From the NCBI GenBank assembly GCA_022497145.1, contig MU385932.1, positions 1 to 64,000 on the forward strand: a stretch of 64,000 bases of DNA, written 5' to 3'. Shown here one piece after another: positions 45,173-58,750 of the stretch; the first letter of the stretch is position 1, and every line of letters begins with the position of its first letter. A program made the translations under genes and the position numbers. The notes under the pieces are model-generated. The model did no database searches and was not told the DNA's origin. It saw only the letters and a program-made list of their open reading frames with translations. The stretch comes from Rostrohypoxylon terebratum. Lineage: Eukaryota > Ascomycota > Sordariomycetes > Xylariales > Hypoxylaceae.

Positions 45173-47437
45173 CTTGGCTGAGATCCAGTCTGCCAATTTG
45201 AGAGTCACCCAATCGATTGCTGCTATTAAATAGATCGGGAAAAAGTTGAGAGATATTTCCTATTGTCGTTCTCTTCTTATTTTCGGGAGGCGAAATGAGT
45301 TGTTCTGATTGAATTCATGGATGACTTAGTGATAGTCTGATAGATGCAAACATCAAGTCTTGAGACTTGTCATGCCTCAGAATCGGAAGCGGCGTAGGCA
45401 CATAGGCGTGCCACAGGTGTGGGGCTGAGCCTCAGCTTAGTAATCGTGCCTGCCAGTTGTCAGCAGATGGAAGGCGCAAGGACAAATTAATGTGTGGTAC
45501 TTCGTAAAACCTTACAAAAACCTTACATAATGATTCACAACATTTATGCAGTACAATATAGAGTATCAATTATGAAGGCTTTATGCACATCTGCATTAAA
45601 AATATCCAAGAGTTATCATAGACAGCACCAGTGATTGAAGAAAGGGGTACTAACGACACGTGAACGAATTATCATAAGGCTTTGCATTGTTTCCTTGAAT
45701 TTCTTTTCAAAATGTACCTTACGGTACACATAGACTTTGAAACACAAGATGACCTAGTTGAAGAGGAGTATGAGATTCTCGAAAACACACCAAGCCCCTT
45801 GTCAACTTAAGTCTTACGAAACTGTTGGTCTAGAAGCCTAGACATGGAAGAACAATGAGGTTAGAGTAATGAGACATTAATTGTAGCCATCCAAATATAT
45901 TTCTAGTTGAATCAATTGTAATCTGCAGATTTCCTATCTTTATACAACTACAAGAACACTAGAATATATTATGTTACACAAGGAGATACTATATACCAAC
46001 ATTCATGTTATGTCATCGGATACTACTAAAACACTACCTAAACAAGGCCTTGATAAATGGTTATAAATAAATGACGGCCACAAGAATTTCTCGACATATA
46101 ATTACCTAGTTAAGTAATCTTGCTAAGAGTAGCGGCGTAATTAGACCGTGAAACTTCGTGTTGTCCGCTGTAATATCTCCTCACGGCCGTTGTTAAACGA
46201 AGGTTCCTCGTGGCAAACTATTATTCGGAACCGAACGAGCTTAATCTATGCAATTGAGATCCATTCTATCTCGGCTCCTGTGTATTAATGTTGGCGAACG
46301 ACCAGGAAGAAAAAGAAAAACATGCACGTCTCTACCGCTAATTGTCAAGTGACTTTATACCCTACGTAAAGTAGGTAGGTATGGATCGTCAAGCCTGAAG
46401 GAATAGCGTTCCATGGAGCTGAAATTCAAGGCTGTTTGTTTTAATATACAGCCCGGGGGCGTCGTCTAATCGCGCAAACACAATCTAGATATACCAGGCA
46501 GGTATCAATACCAAAGCCGTATGGAACAAGCGAGACCTGCTTGGATAAGATAGGCTCCCAAGTTGAATAGAGAACTTCGATGCTGTTATAACTAATAGTA
46601 ACGCATGATTGATATGTTGTGTGATCTTGGCCTGAGTTGCGGCCGCTGCTGGGGCGCTGAGATTACTATATCATGACGAGGAGGGTGGATCACGGTTATC
46701 TGGGGAACGAGGACCAATCCTGTATCAAGTTTTCAGCTGCCTATAATGAAATGTTTTTCGCTTCCTGAGCAGTGGGCTCTATGCATGCTTTGGTAGATCC
46801 ATGGATATAAGTGGTTCTATATAATCTCCGGGAGCCGCCTCGTCAATCTGCAACCCCTTGCCGAGGCGGCTCAAGACTGTTGGCCGTAGTCATAATTGAA
46901 AGAGTCGGTACCGGTCTGAGAAAGCGAAATAGCCCAAAACAGCTGGCACCGGGTTCTGTACGGCCGTGTATGCTATCTAAGGGATACAATGTTACCGACC
47001 AAGTGGTAGCTAGTTACCCTAGGACAACTCGAAGGGATCGGGGTGGGGTTGAGGTCGCACACTCTAGCAAGCAAAAGCGAACTTCAAATCCCGAGGTTCT
47101 ATCTGATCGTAGTCTCAAAAGGCGTGGGTAGCCTTTGGCTCACAACCGAGGTGACGGACAGAGTCACAAGGAGTAACAAAAGTTCATTCACTCACTTTCG
47201 TCTGATTGGATTCGGCGTTCGTATTTGCTTGAGATAAGTACGCTTTATGTGATTATGTAGCGGCATGCTGGCTAAGTCTGGGCGACATACATTGGTACCA
47301 CACGTGCATCTAGGTGTAGTAAAGAATCGTGAAACCATGGATTTCGGGTCGAGTCATCCATGTTTTCAGAATCTTCATAAAAGTGAAATTCCCCTCGATT
47401 ACTCAAATGCATTCTGGAGTTCATTAAGAGATTGGCC
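45173..47437. other. Divergent intergenic region, partly AT-rich
   Basis: About 2.3 kb between ULA1 (minus) and the MFS exporter (plus). The part from about 45500 to 46150 is strongly AT-rich with short direct repeats such as AAACCTTAC near 45507-45530. A GTAGGTAGGT motif lies at 46371-46380. No gene or recognisable transposon is seen. Confidence 0.5.
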
Positions 47438-49348
47438 ATGGAGCCGCCTTCAGAAAATGCGAATAGGAGCGAGGATACTGACACCATCGCTGTCGGTTCT
47501 AGTGATTCGAGCTTACGGCTGGAATATGCTCCTCTGGAGTTGCCTTTGTTTCGCTTCTGGGTTCTCAGCACCGGGTAAGCTTGAACTTCTCTGACATCTT
47601 TGAGTACCACCTATTGACGTAAAAATAGGATTTTTGTGGGCTTGTTCTTGTCGTTCCTCGACACTTCGATTGTCGCCACCAGTCTCCTCGCAATAGGAAT
47701 CGAATTCGAGGCTTTGACGACGGTGAATTGGGTAGCCCTAGCCTATTCCTTATCATACCTTGGATGCGCTGTTCTATTCGCTCGATTATCCGATATCATT
47801 GGCCGACGCGATGCGTTCCTCGTATCATATCTCATGTTCGTTGTATTTTCACTCGCGTGTGGGTTTGCAAAAAACTTGACACAGTTGATCGCTTTCCGGG
47901 CAGTGCAAGGGCTAGGCGGTTCCGGTTAGTGAAAACTCAGGTTGACAAAGTAAAATGACTAACTATGAAAAGGCCTGTACTCTATCGCGATGATAATCCT
48001 TCCCGAGATCATACCGGAAAATCTAAAGAAGTTTTTGGGAGGTATGATTGGAATCGTGGTAGCCATGGCGGGTGTCCTGGGTCCGATACTTGGTGGACTA
48101 TTAACGAAGTACACATCATGGCGGTGGATATTTTGGATTAAGTGCGCTCCTTATTAGATGTAAGACATCTTGAATATGCTTTTATACTAACAGATATGTA
48201 GTGGACCTGTCGGTGGAGCGTCGATGCTGCTCTTTTTCCTGATGTGGCCGAAGCCTCAATATCTGCCAAATATCGAGAGAAGAACTTGGGTAGAACTCGA
48301 TTATTTCGGTTCGATACTTATCATCGGGGCAGCTGTATTGGTTGTGTTCCCATTCCAAAACATCGGCACAATGACAGATCGGTGGTCGCAGGCTGTCTTC
48401 ATCGTCCCACTTCTCATTGGAGTGATTTTATGGCTGATTTTATTTGCGTGGTCCGTTTTCGTTGAAAAACATCGTGGCCATACAATAGCAGCGGCGCTCC
48501 CTTTACGTCTATTACGGAACCATACGTATGCTGCGGCAGTCCTCAACACACTACTTACCGGATTTTCGTATCTGCTTATTATCTATGCGTTTCCTCTCCG
48601 ACTGCAGATAGTGAACAGCCAGAATTCGCTTTTAGCTGGCGTTATGCTGCTTCCCATGTTAGGGTCTAGCGCCATTGGCTCTGTCGTTGCAGGAGCTTTT
48701 AATGGAAAGGGTGATAGAACATTCGAGTTGCAGACCGTGGCCTCCAGCTTCTTGGTCCTCGGTTGTGGACTTCTGTCAACTTTGTCTAGTTCAATAACGC
48801 TTGAACCGAAAGCCTTGGGATTTCTGGTCTTTGTCGGCCTTGGATTCGGAATAATTGTGTCTACTTCCACCATAGTAGCAATGGTGGGATCGTCAAGCGA
48901 AGATCATGGTTAGTTCTCCCCGCGTATCTTGTCATTAAGTTTTAGCACTAATTGTACAATAGCTTCCGCGCAAGGTGTGATGGCCGAGGTCCGAGTCTTG
49001 GGAGGCAGTATCGGCATTGCGGCCTCATCTGCCATCGTGGGGATCAAAATCAAAGACCAAGTTGGAATTGACTGGTTTCCTTCCCCTGGAGGTGTTGGTA
49101 GCGACCTGACTCCTATACAACAAATGGCTGTTCGACAAGCGTACTCTGATGCATTCAATGAAGGCATGCGTATATGCGCAATTATTGGAGCGTTTGCAGT
49201 TCTTGTCAGCCTTGTGATGTTGAGTCAAAAGAAGTTGAGCAAGGTGGAGCATATGGAGGGACATTCGAAGGAGAGGATGGGAGAGAAGATATCTACCCAG
49301 ACTTTGAGTGCTCCCATCGATAGCGGGGTCTCTTCAACCGCTCACTAA
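47438..49348 (+). CDS. MFS multidrug exporter, DHA2 (14-TM) type
   Basis: Five exons: 47438-47574, 47629-47924, 47973-48141, 48202-48908 and 48963-49348. All junctions are phase-consistent, with CTAAC-type branch points in several introns. The product is 564 aa. The N-terminus is hydrophilic, and the first membrane helix begins at IFVGLFLSFLDTSIVATS, the classic DHA2 first helix. Motif A appears as ARLSDIIGRR, and the antiporter motif C as GVLGPILGG. Many further hydrophobic helices follow, compatible with 14 spans, then a polar C-tail. The family exports drugs or metabolites by proton antiport at the plasma membrane. There is no adjacent biosynthetic enzyme, so a cluster role is not supported. 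The ATG at 47438 gives the usual short cytosolic leader. Confidence 0.9.
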
Positions 49349-50344
49349 TCGGTTTATAAGTGAGCAGGAAATGCTGATAGGGCTTAGGATAATGATGAAT
49401 ATTATGTAAAATTAGAGATCAAGGGCTTTCGTTGGCCAAATTGTAGTACAAGTAACCTCGAGAGATTTTCCTAAAAGAATGATGCGTTCTGGGCTTCATG
49501 AACCCGGAAGGCGATCATCTGTAGATAACAAGGGTAAATGGAAAAGGGGGAAGGAGACGAAGACCCTAAGCTATGACGACAAAAATAAAAAAGATATTTG
49601 ATCAATATTTTAGGAATATTGAAAATTACTACCACCTAATTCACAAAAGGCCTCTGTATTTTCCGATTGATGGACATATATGATATTCGTTGGCTATATT
49701 CATCAAGTATAGCATAGATTGCCGTCGCTATTGTCGAGTTGTAGCCCGAGAAGAGCGTGGGATTAATTAAAAAAATAAAATAATTTGGGACTCCTGTTCC
49801 TGAAAAATGAAATGCCGGTTGAAGTCTATACCCTGGTCTGTGCGCGCTCCATCTCCATATAATAACGTATCGACCAATCAAACTCATAATTCGGTACCAT
49901 CCCAACTTGAAACCGCCTCAATAAATGCTAGTGTGGCTTGGCAGAGGATCTCGCTACATGCTTATCGTAGTTCTAATTTGAGCGATAGATGTTAGCGTGA
50001 TTGGTGGTTTTGGCACGTTTCTGAAGTCGACACCTTTTTAATTATTCTGTCCCTGTACCTCGTATTTGATTGTAATGTATTCCACAACGGCGGCGACGAC
50101 GACGACGGCGCGAATTTGAAAACTTAGTTTCTAATTCTCGATCTCGACACTTCCGACCCTTTACCTTCCGATTCTGGGAATTGTTGTCGTATTTCCGCCC
50201 ATGAATTCGTGAGGGCATCTCGCGTCTAAATACTTCAGCCCAAACGGCGGCTTTCTTTTTAAAAAAAAGGGTCCTACGTTCGTAGCGATTTCAAAATAAT
50301 CTTGCGCGCGCTCTCATAAGCGTGTCGCTCCCCTCATATTCCGA
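49349..50344. other. Intergenic region
   Basis: About 1 kb between the MFS gene and the mannosyltransferase gene. It contains a GGCGGCGACGACGACGACGG tract near 50090 and AT-rich stretches near 49575-49640. It probably holds the ANP1 promoter. No gene is recognised. Confidence 0.5.
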
Positions 50345-52092
50345 ATGTTACCCTCGTATGCATCTTCGACCGGTTCCAAGATGATGTCCCGGCATCATGC
50401 TACCGGAGCTTCCAATGGCTACCCGCGGAACAATACCTTCGATATCTCCCCTCACAGGTTCGTCAACCCATTTCGTCTCCAGCGCGTCAATGAAACCAGA
50501 CGATTAGATTAGGTTTATACGGACGACTATTTTGGGAATCATTTACTGACTTATGATGAATCAGATTTCAGCCGCGCGCCGCGACACCCGCAGCCCGTCG
50601 ACGAAAAAACCTACTCACACGGCTAGGCATAATCGCTGTAGTCGTCATTCTGATTTGGCTATTCATCTCGTCGGGAAGCGGGGCATTTACATCAATCTTT
50701 CCTATAGGACTTATAAGTACAAGCGGCGATGTTTTAATGGATACTGTGCGATATTACGATCTTTCGAACGTACAAGGAACTGCTCGTGGCTGGGAAAGAG
50801 AAGAACGAATTCTCATGTGCGTGCCTTTACGAGATGCCGAACCACATCTCAATATGATGTTCTCACATCTTCGCAATTTTACCTATCCTCACCACCTTAT
50901 CGATCTCGCTTTCCTCGTTTCCGATTCGAAGGACAGAACTTTGGAGGTACTGGTCGAGAAGCTCGAAGAACTACAAGCCGCCGAGGACCCGAAGCTACCC
51001 TATGGGGAAATATCAATCATCGAAAAGGATTTTGGCCAGAAGGTCAACCAAGATGTCGAGAGTCGCCACGGTTTTGCAGCCCAGGCTAGTCGCCGAAAGC
51101 TGATGGCCCAAGCGCGTAATTGGCTACTAAGTGCAACCCTTCGCCCGTATCATTCATGGGTCTACTGGAGAGATGTCGATGTTGAAACAGCACCATTCAC
51201 CATCCTCGAGGATTTGATGCGTCATAACAAAGACGTCATTGTGCCAAGTGAGTTTTCAAAATCTCGTCATTGGTGGTTATTGTTGTTAATAATATTATAG
51301 ATGTCTGGCGACCGCTTCCCGATTGGCTTGGCGGCGAGCAGCCATATGACTTGAACTCATGGCAGGAGTCAGAGACAGCATTGGCACTTGCAGACACTTT
51401 GGACGAAGACGCTGTGATTGTGGAAGGTTATGCCGAGTATGCTACTTGGCGGCCCCATCTTGCCTACCTTCGTGACCCATACGGTGATCCAGATATGGAA
51501 ATGGAAATCGATGGTGTTGGAGGTGTTAGTATTCTAGCTAAGGCAAGAGTATTCAGATCGGGCGTCCATTTCCCGGCTTTCAGCTTCGAGAAACATGCCG
51601 AGACTGAAGGCTTTGGCAAGGTAATGTCTTCTATTCAAATATGACATGACCTATTACTAACATAATATATAGATGGCTAAACGTATGCAATTCTCCGTGG
51701 TTGGCCTCCCACATTACACGATCTGGCATTTGTACGAGCCTAGTGTGGATGATATCAAACATATGGAGGTGCGTTCTCACTTTCAATTCCTAGTATGAAT
51801 TAAATGTGATATACTAACTCGAGATTAGGAGATGGAGGCCGAACGTCAAGCTAAGGAAGCCGAAGAAAAGGCGAAGCAAGATCGGGAGAAGAAGGTGAAG
51901 GAGCAGTTTGGCGATGCCAACGCTCAATGGGAACAAGATAAGTCGGGAATACAGAACCTGGCCGAAGAAGCTCGAAAAGAGAAAGAACAGAAAGTCGAGT
52001 CCAAGAAGGACGAGTCGGGCCAAGATTCGAAAAAGACAGGCGAGAAGGTCGAAGAGCAACCTAAGAACAACCAGTTTCGGGTAGCAGCCTAG
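50345..52092 (+). CDS. Golgi mannan polymerase subunit (Anp1/Mnn9/Van1 family)
   Basis: Five exons: 50345-50457, 50565-51247, 51301-51620, 51673-51768 and 51829-52092. All are phase-consistent, giving 491 aa. The N-terminus has a short cytosolic tail with SPHRFQPRAATPAARRRKN and one signal-anchor helix (about 63-82, LGIIAVVVILIWLF), the layout of Golgi type II glycosyltransferases. The catalytic domain contains YWRDVDVETAP with the DxD nucleotide-sugar/metal motif, then WRPLPDW and FRSGVHFPAF segments typical of the family. The C-terminus is a long charged coiled coil (EMEAERQAKEAEEKAKQDREK). That last feature favours the ANP1 subunit over MNN9 or VAN1, but the exact paralog is not certain. 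The complex extends alpha-1,6-mannan backbones on cell-wall mannoproteins. Confidence 0.88.
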
Positions 52093-53105
52093 TAATCAAT
52101 CCTAGGTCATGATTACAGGCATAGCCTTCGGTTGTAGTTTAGCTTTTTGTCGCAAGGCCGGACTTACTCTGCATCATGAGTATAAGAAGATAAAAAATAT
52201 CGGATCCGGCCAAGGCGAAGGGCTGGCGCGCACACGTTTGATCAAATATGGTCGTGTACAATACGAGACCATGGTGAGGATCTGGCACGGCGTTTTGGTA
52301 GTGTCGACGCATGATTATGAAGCATGGAAGAAGTTCTTTTTTTTTTGAACTGAACGCGACAAAGGAGTTGCGTTGTTAATTGTATAGATCGGCCTTGAGG
52401 CTATATTCACGAGTAGATATTTTGTTCCAACTCAATCCCGGCGATTTCGTTTCTTGATGAGCTCCAGGGTCGTTCACCTGCCTACCTAGTACCTAGTAGT
52501 CAGAGATCAAAGGAGTGGATATGAATGAAATACATAAGACTTGAATTATTAAACTTATCTCCCCCAATAAATGCCCCCTTTATTGTACCTACATGTACCT
52601 AGGTCCTAGTAATGTTGAGGTCACAGGCTTAGGTAATACTTATCAAAGTGCACGGCAGGGGCTGTAGGGGTTGCCGCCACGCTGTTATAATCGGATTAAC
52701 GCCTGCCGATTAAAGTTCAGCCAGCTGACAACGGTTTCCTGACACGTGCAAGGATACAACCTAGTAACCTTAAGCCTTTAAGGTCCCGACGCCACGGTGA
52801 TAGGATAAGATCCACGATATCCACGATACTACAATTCACAACAGCTTGTCCATACCTACATAATAAACGTCATTGGACAACAACAAAGGGTCTTGGATCA
52901 TTTCAAGCTTAGCGACGCATTTACGAACCCCTCAAAGTCCAATTCCGCAACCCCCAATCCCCAATCCTCCCCAATCCATAAACTAATTTCTAGGGTTCAA
53001 AGCCTTGGCCGATTTCCATCTTCGACACCTTCTAACGTACGACGACAATATCGACTTGCCTTAAGCCCTCTTCCGTTAAAAATAGTGGCGCCTTCGCAGG
53101 CGACG
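52093..53105. other. Intergenic region
   Basis: About 1 kb between ANP1 and the ARF-GEF gene. It is 3' UTR on the left and promoter on the right, with CTACCTAGTACCTAGTAG and ACCTACATGTACCTAGG clusters near 52487-52604. The GEF frame is open upstream to 52893 but has no ATG before 53106. Confidence 0.5.
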
Positions 53106-56100
53106 ATGAGTCGGGATGAACACGAGAATAATAAAATGGAACCAGAACTTGCGCCCGGGTCGAATAGCTCGGGTCTCCAGCATCGCCAGAGTGCGATAGG
53201 AGACACCGTCGTAAACACGAATAAACAACCGCCGAATACGCAATATCGAAGCCGCCCAGTAACAGTAGCTGTCGACCCTGTGGCCCTAGTAATATCAGAA
53301 TGCATAACGGTTACTTCTGCCATGCGAAAGCATGCTCGATGGGCAGGTTCATCGGTATCTTCTATCCTAGGAGGCAATCCGAATCCCGTCCAACTCGGTC
53401 CGCCTAGTCCTCTCCTACGGCCGGGAAGCAAAAGCTCTACAGCTAGCTTCGGAGCAGATAGCACTCAGGACTTTGGAGTTACGAACAGGTGGGGCTTGCG
53501 TGGGAAGAAGGGGAAGAGCTTCCAGGACAACCCTTTGATGGCTGGATTTGGTCGTCTGCGTCATGAATTATCGAGCTGTAAAGGTAAATACTAAACCTTA
53601 GATTCTTTTATATGGTTGGTAGAAATGATATTGATTTAAGCTTTAGATATCCACGAATTTGATGCTCCGGCGCTCCTCAACCCATTCCTCCAGGTGATCC
53701 AAGCTTCCTCGACGTCCGCTCCTATAACTATACTCGCGCTGAAAGCCATTCGAAAATTCCTCTCTTATGGATTCATTAGCCCTGGCTCGCCACGGTTCCC
53801 ACTTGCTATGCAATCTTTGTCGACAGCTATAACACACTGTCGCTTCGAGGCTAGCGATTCTGCCCAAGATGAGGTGGTATTGCTTATGATCTTGCATCTC
53901 ATGGAGGATATGCTTTCTGGTCCAGGCGGCGCATTACTTAGCGACGAAAGCGTTTGCGAAATGATGGAGACCGGCTTGACTATGTGTTGCCAGTCGCGTC
54001 TGTCCGAGCTCCTCCGTAGGACGGCCGAAGCGGCTATGGTCCGCATGTGTCAAATCATTTTTGAGCATCTCAAACATCTAGAAGTCGAAGCCGGTGACGA
54101 TCTAGAGGCTCTGGATAACCAGGCTAATGGGGACATGGAAACAGTCAAGATGATTCCTTCTACTAATGGAAACGATGTTGTCGCATCTTCCGATGCCCCT
54201 CCTACTAATGAACCAAGAGAATCATCCGGATCTGAGAATACTGTCCCTGAGGCGGAGGATGCATCGAGAAGAGAATCTGAAGAGCCCGAAGACGACGCAG
54301 AAATCAAGCCATATTCATTGCCGTCTATGAAAGAGCTCTTCAGGGTTCTTGTGGATCTCCTAGATCCTCATGATAAGCAACAAGGTGACACGATGAGGGT
54401 CATGGCGTTACGCATCATTCATGTCGCACTGGAAGTTGCCGGACCTTCCATAGCTAGACACCCTGCCTTGGCTGTGGTCGCCGAGGACCGATTATGCCGA
54501 CATCTCTTTCAACTTGTCCGATCCGACAACATGGCGATTCTCCAGGAATCGCTCATCGTGGCAGGAACATTGCTCGAGACTTGTAGGGGTGTCTTGAAAC
54601 TTCAGCAGGAACTTTTCTTATCCTACCTCATTGCATGTCTACACCCTCCAGTCGAAATACCGCGTGAGGCGAATATCGACCCTTCGCTTTACGATGGCAT
54701 TCCGCAAAGGCCAAGCGGTGCAAAACCTCCCAAATCTCAACCAGGTAGTGGGAGGTCGACGCCAGTTCCAGTGAAGGACCGGCAAAAACTAGGAATGGAG
54801 GGCGGTGCGCGCAAACCGGATGCTCGCCAAGCAATGGTTGAAAGTGTTGGCGCCCTAACCCGCATGCCCTCTTTCTTAGTCGAGCTGTTCGTCAACTACG
54901 ATTCTGACGCCAATCGTGGTAACCTATGCGAGGATATGATTGGATTGCTTTCCAGGAGTGCTCTACCCGACTCCGCAACCTGGAGCACAACCAGCGTTCC
55001 TCCTCTTTGTTTAGATGCCCTTCTCGGATTTGTCCAGTCCATAGCTGAACGACTAGATAACGAACCAGTTTCAGACGGATTGCCCGACCAAGCCACCCTC
55101 CGAGATGCAAGACGAAGGAAGAAGATTATTATTAAGGGCGCCACTAAATTTAATGAGAAACCTAAAGAGGGTTTGGGTTATCTTAAGGAACAGGGAATTA
55201 TCAACGGCGACGCTGCATCAGCCGCCAAATTCCTTCGAAGTACATCACGAATCTCCAAGGCAGTTCTCGGCGAGTTCCTAGCAAAAAGGGGCAATGACGA
55301 GTATCTAGAGGCGTTCTTAGATTTATTTGACTTTTCTGGCAAGCGGGTCGATGAAGCAGTTCGGCTGCTTCTCGAGAGCTTCCGGCTTCCAGGCGAGTCA
55401 CCGCTTATCGAGCGAATAGTGACAGCCTTTGCGAAGAAGTATTTCGCAACTTCGGGATCGGACATTGTTAAGAACGAAGATGCAGTGTTTATTCTTACAT
55501 ACGCAATTATCATGCTGAATGTCGATCAGCACAGTCCGAAGCTCAAAGGTAAACAGCGCATGGAAATAATAGACTTCGCGCGCAATTTACGAGGCGTCAA
55601 TGATTCCCAAGACTTTCCTCCCGAATTCCTCGAGGCCACTTTCGAGGCAATTAGGACTAATGAGATCATTCTTCCTGACGAACATGATAATCAACATGCA
55701 TTTGATTATGCATGGCGAGAGCTTTTGCTCAAGACAGAGTCCGCGGGACCGTTGATACTCTGCGATACGAACATTTACGACGCCGACATGTTTGCTGCCA
55801 CCTGGAAACCAATCGTCTCGACATTGTCTTACGTGTTCATGTCGGCAACGGACGAGGCGGTATTTTCTCGGGTTGTGACCGGGTTTGATCAATGTGCTCA
55901 GATCGCCTCCAGATATGGTGTGGCGGATGCACTGGACCGTATCATCCGGAATCTCAGTTATATGACCGCTTTGGATTCGGAGAGCCTAGCGGATACTGCT
56001 CTGAACACAGAAATCAAAGTTTCGGATGAGAGTGACAGCGTTATGGTTAGCGAACTCGCCGTTAAGCTCGGCAGGGACTTCAAAGCGCAGCTTGCTACTC

Positions 56101-58196
56101 TTATCCTATTTCGTGTTGTGAAGGGCAGCGAACAAGTCATTCGTCATGGCTGGGAATATGTAAGCTCTCATTGACATGTTTTTAGCGTTTTTCTACTAAC
56201 ATATCTAGATTATTCGCATCTGGTTGAAATTATTTGTCAATTCCCTCATTCCTTCCTTTTTTAATGGCGATGAAGCATTGAACTTCCCTAAAATTCCTCT
56301 CCACACTCCATCTCAGGTTATTGACCGAGCCACGAAAACTACCGATACGGGCTTGTTTTCAGCACTTTCCTCGTACATCTCCAGCTATGCAGCCGATGAC
56401 CCACCGGAACCGTCGTCTGAAGAAGTTGAGAGCTCTTTAAGTGCGGCTGATTGCATCAAAGCCTGCGATTTGGAAAGTGTGTTTGCAAATATTGCGTAAG
56501 TCGTCTTCAAGCTGCTCATCTTTCTTTATATTGCTAATGGAAGCTTAGGTCTCTTCCCGCCAACTCACTAGCTCCACTCGTCGAAGCTTTGCTGAACGAA
56601 CTCCCCGACGATGAAAGCTCGACTGTTCCTGTCATAACGGTCAAGCAGGAAAGTTTGCCTTCCTCGCCATCTGCTTCTAAACCTTCGCCTAACAGACCAC
56701 GCTATGACCCTGCCGTAGTCTACATCCTTGAATTCTGCTCTATTCTTGTATTGAGAGATGAGGAAACGGTTGGCCTGCTTGGAAAGCCAGTCGCAGAAGC
56801 TCTCCAGATGATTTTGCGCGATTCTCCCCAACACCATCCATATCTTATCTCACGAGCGGCGTTTTACCAGTTCAGCGTACTGAAGGCTAGTTATGTAAGC
56901 AACGTCACAATACGCTGTAGAGGTTTTCCATACTAACCTTGCAGGACCATGATTTTGTACGAGCACCCGTGCTTTTGCACGCCATATCAAGCTTCCCCCC
57001 AGAAATCCTTGCAAAGACATCACAGTTGGTCCTACAAGGATTAAAAATTTGTATCGAACAACCGGGTCCACTACGGAGCGAGATCATGACTTCACCCGAT
57101 TTCTGGGTTATCTTACGCACCCTCGCCAACAGCCCCAACGCATCCCCTACTGTTTTCGAGATACTCGAGGGAGGCGTGTCAGGCTCGCCGTCCGCAATTA
57201 TTGCGGATAACTACGAGGCTGCGATTGGATTACTAAACGAATACGCAACCGCTGCCAAAGTCGGCGCCGCTGTTGAGCAGAAGGGTGAGAGAAGGCAGCG
57301 AAATGCTCGGCCCCCTAAGAAGGAAGCTAGCGATAACGCTGTCGTTTCACGAGGTGTCAAAGCTATCAATCTTATTTCTAGCATGACAGCTCGTATTCCG
57401 CATTTGATGAAACAGTCACACCTTGAAAATAGCGAGGGTAAGTCTGATTACGTACAACTATGCGCCACACCACTAATCATTTTGCAGCTTGGTCAGCATA
57501 TTGGTTACCTATCTTCCAAGCTTTGACTTCGCAATGCACCAACCCGTGCCGCGAAGTACGATCCTTAGCATTTTCATCTCTCCAGAGGTCACTCCTGTCT
57601 CCAGAGTTGACTTGTAGTGATCACAAAGAATGGACGGCTATTTTCGGGGAGGTCCTGTTCCCTCTCATCTTAAGGCTTCTAAAGCCAGAAGTCTACTCCT
57701 CTGATCGGGATGGCATGAGTGAGACGAGAGTACAAGCAGCCTCGCTTCTCTGCAAGACATTCCTGCAGTACCTTGTGCTTCTCTCTAAATGGGACGGCAT
57801 GTTGGACTTGTGGCTCAAAATTATCGACATCATGGACAGGTTGATGAATAGTGGTCAAGGTGATAGTCTTGTGAGTTTATTCGAAATTCCAATAATAAAC
57901 GAGTTTACGACTGACCCCATATTTAGGAGGAGGCTGTCCCCGAAAATCTCAAAAACGTACTACTATTCATGTCTAGCAGCGGATATCTTGTCCCGCCAAG
58001 CAAGGACCCATCGCAGGAGAAACTTTGGGTGGAAACGTGGAAGCGAATCGACCGCTTTCTTCCCGATTTACGCGCTGAACTGGCATTAGAAGAACCAGAA
58101 GTCGCACAGAAGGGGGAGGAGCAGCCACAGGCAGAGCCGGAGGAAAACCCGGTGGAGGAAAAAAGCAATAGCCAGAAAGAGGTCGCAGCATCATAA
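53106..58196 (+). CDS. SEC7-domain ARF guanine-nucleotide exchange factor, GEA1/GEA2 (GBF1) type
   Basis: Seven exons: 53106-53583, 53647-56159, 56209-56495, 56549-56894, 56945-57437, 57488-57870 and 57927-58196. All junctions are phase-consistent, giving 1589 aa. The order is an N-terminal DCB/HUS region, a SEC7 domain (about 640-850), then HDS-type helical repeats and an acidic, Gln/Glu-rich tail. The SEC7 core shows FRLPGESPLIERIV with the catalytic Glu at about 743, and AIIMLNVDQHSPK in the Arf-binding groove. The long N- and C-terminal arms mark it as the early-Golgi Gea/GBF1 class rather than Sec7/BIG. It activates Arf1 for COPI coat assembly and is the usual brefeldin A target. It follows ANP1, another Golgi gene, on the same strand. 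Confidence 0.93.
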
Positions 58197-58750
58197 GGGG
58201 CACCAAGAAACCACGGAGTGTGTATCCTTCGCGAATGAAAGCTATAGACAGCACGTGCGGTGTGAGGTTAGAGACTAAGTTACCCCCAGTCTTACGGATT
58301 GTATAATAGAGAAGAAAATGGGGCGGACCCTGAAGTGGACAATACCTTTAATACCATGTTCCTATAATAAAACAGTGATATACTACTAAGTACCTGCGCT
58401 GTCAACACGTTGTCAAACATCAAAGTGAAGCTGGAGACTAGCTGGAGAGAATGAAGGAGAATGTGACGTGACGTATTTGCTTACTTGCTTACTTGCTTAC
58501 TAACAAATACCCGTTATGGTGGTTATTGATTTATGGGGTTACAGAAAACTCCACAATTATCGATAAGGCCTAAAACGGCATCCATCTTTCTACTTAGAGC
58601 TCCAGCGCTTTCGTCTCGCTACAAAACCATCTACTGCTAACTTAACAATCTCAACTTAAAACTTCAAATTTATCGGAATATCGTCAGTCACTATTTGATC
58701 TGAAGTTGTTCCACTACTGAATATACTACTAGAAGAGAGCATCGAGCAAG
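58197..58750. other. Intergenic region with tandem repeat
   Basis: This 554-bp spacer lies between two co-oriented genes. It contains TGACGTGACGTA (58464-58475), which has two overlapping CRE-type half-sites, followed by three copies of an 8-bp unit (58477-58500). It probably acts as the promoter of the RRM gene. Confidence 0.5.
58477..58500 (+). repeat. 8-bp tandem repeat, three copies
   Basis: The unit TTGCTTAC is repeated exactly three times directly after TGACGTGACGTA, about 250 bp upstream of the RRM gene. Confidence 0.75.

Noticed and set aside
45500..46150. AT-rich block considered as a RIP-mutated transposon
   Set aside because: There is no inverted terminal repeat, no remnant of transposase or reverse transcriptase in any frame, and no long duplicated partner in the window. 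AT content alone is not enough.
36009..49348. Secondary-metabolite cluster (Zn2Cys6 regulator plus MFS exporter)
   Set aside because: The two genes are 9 kb apart with the housekeeping gene ULA1 between them. No PKS, NRPS, terpene synthase or tailoring enzyme is present.
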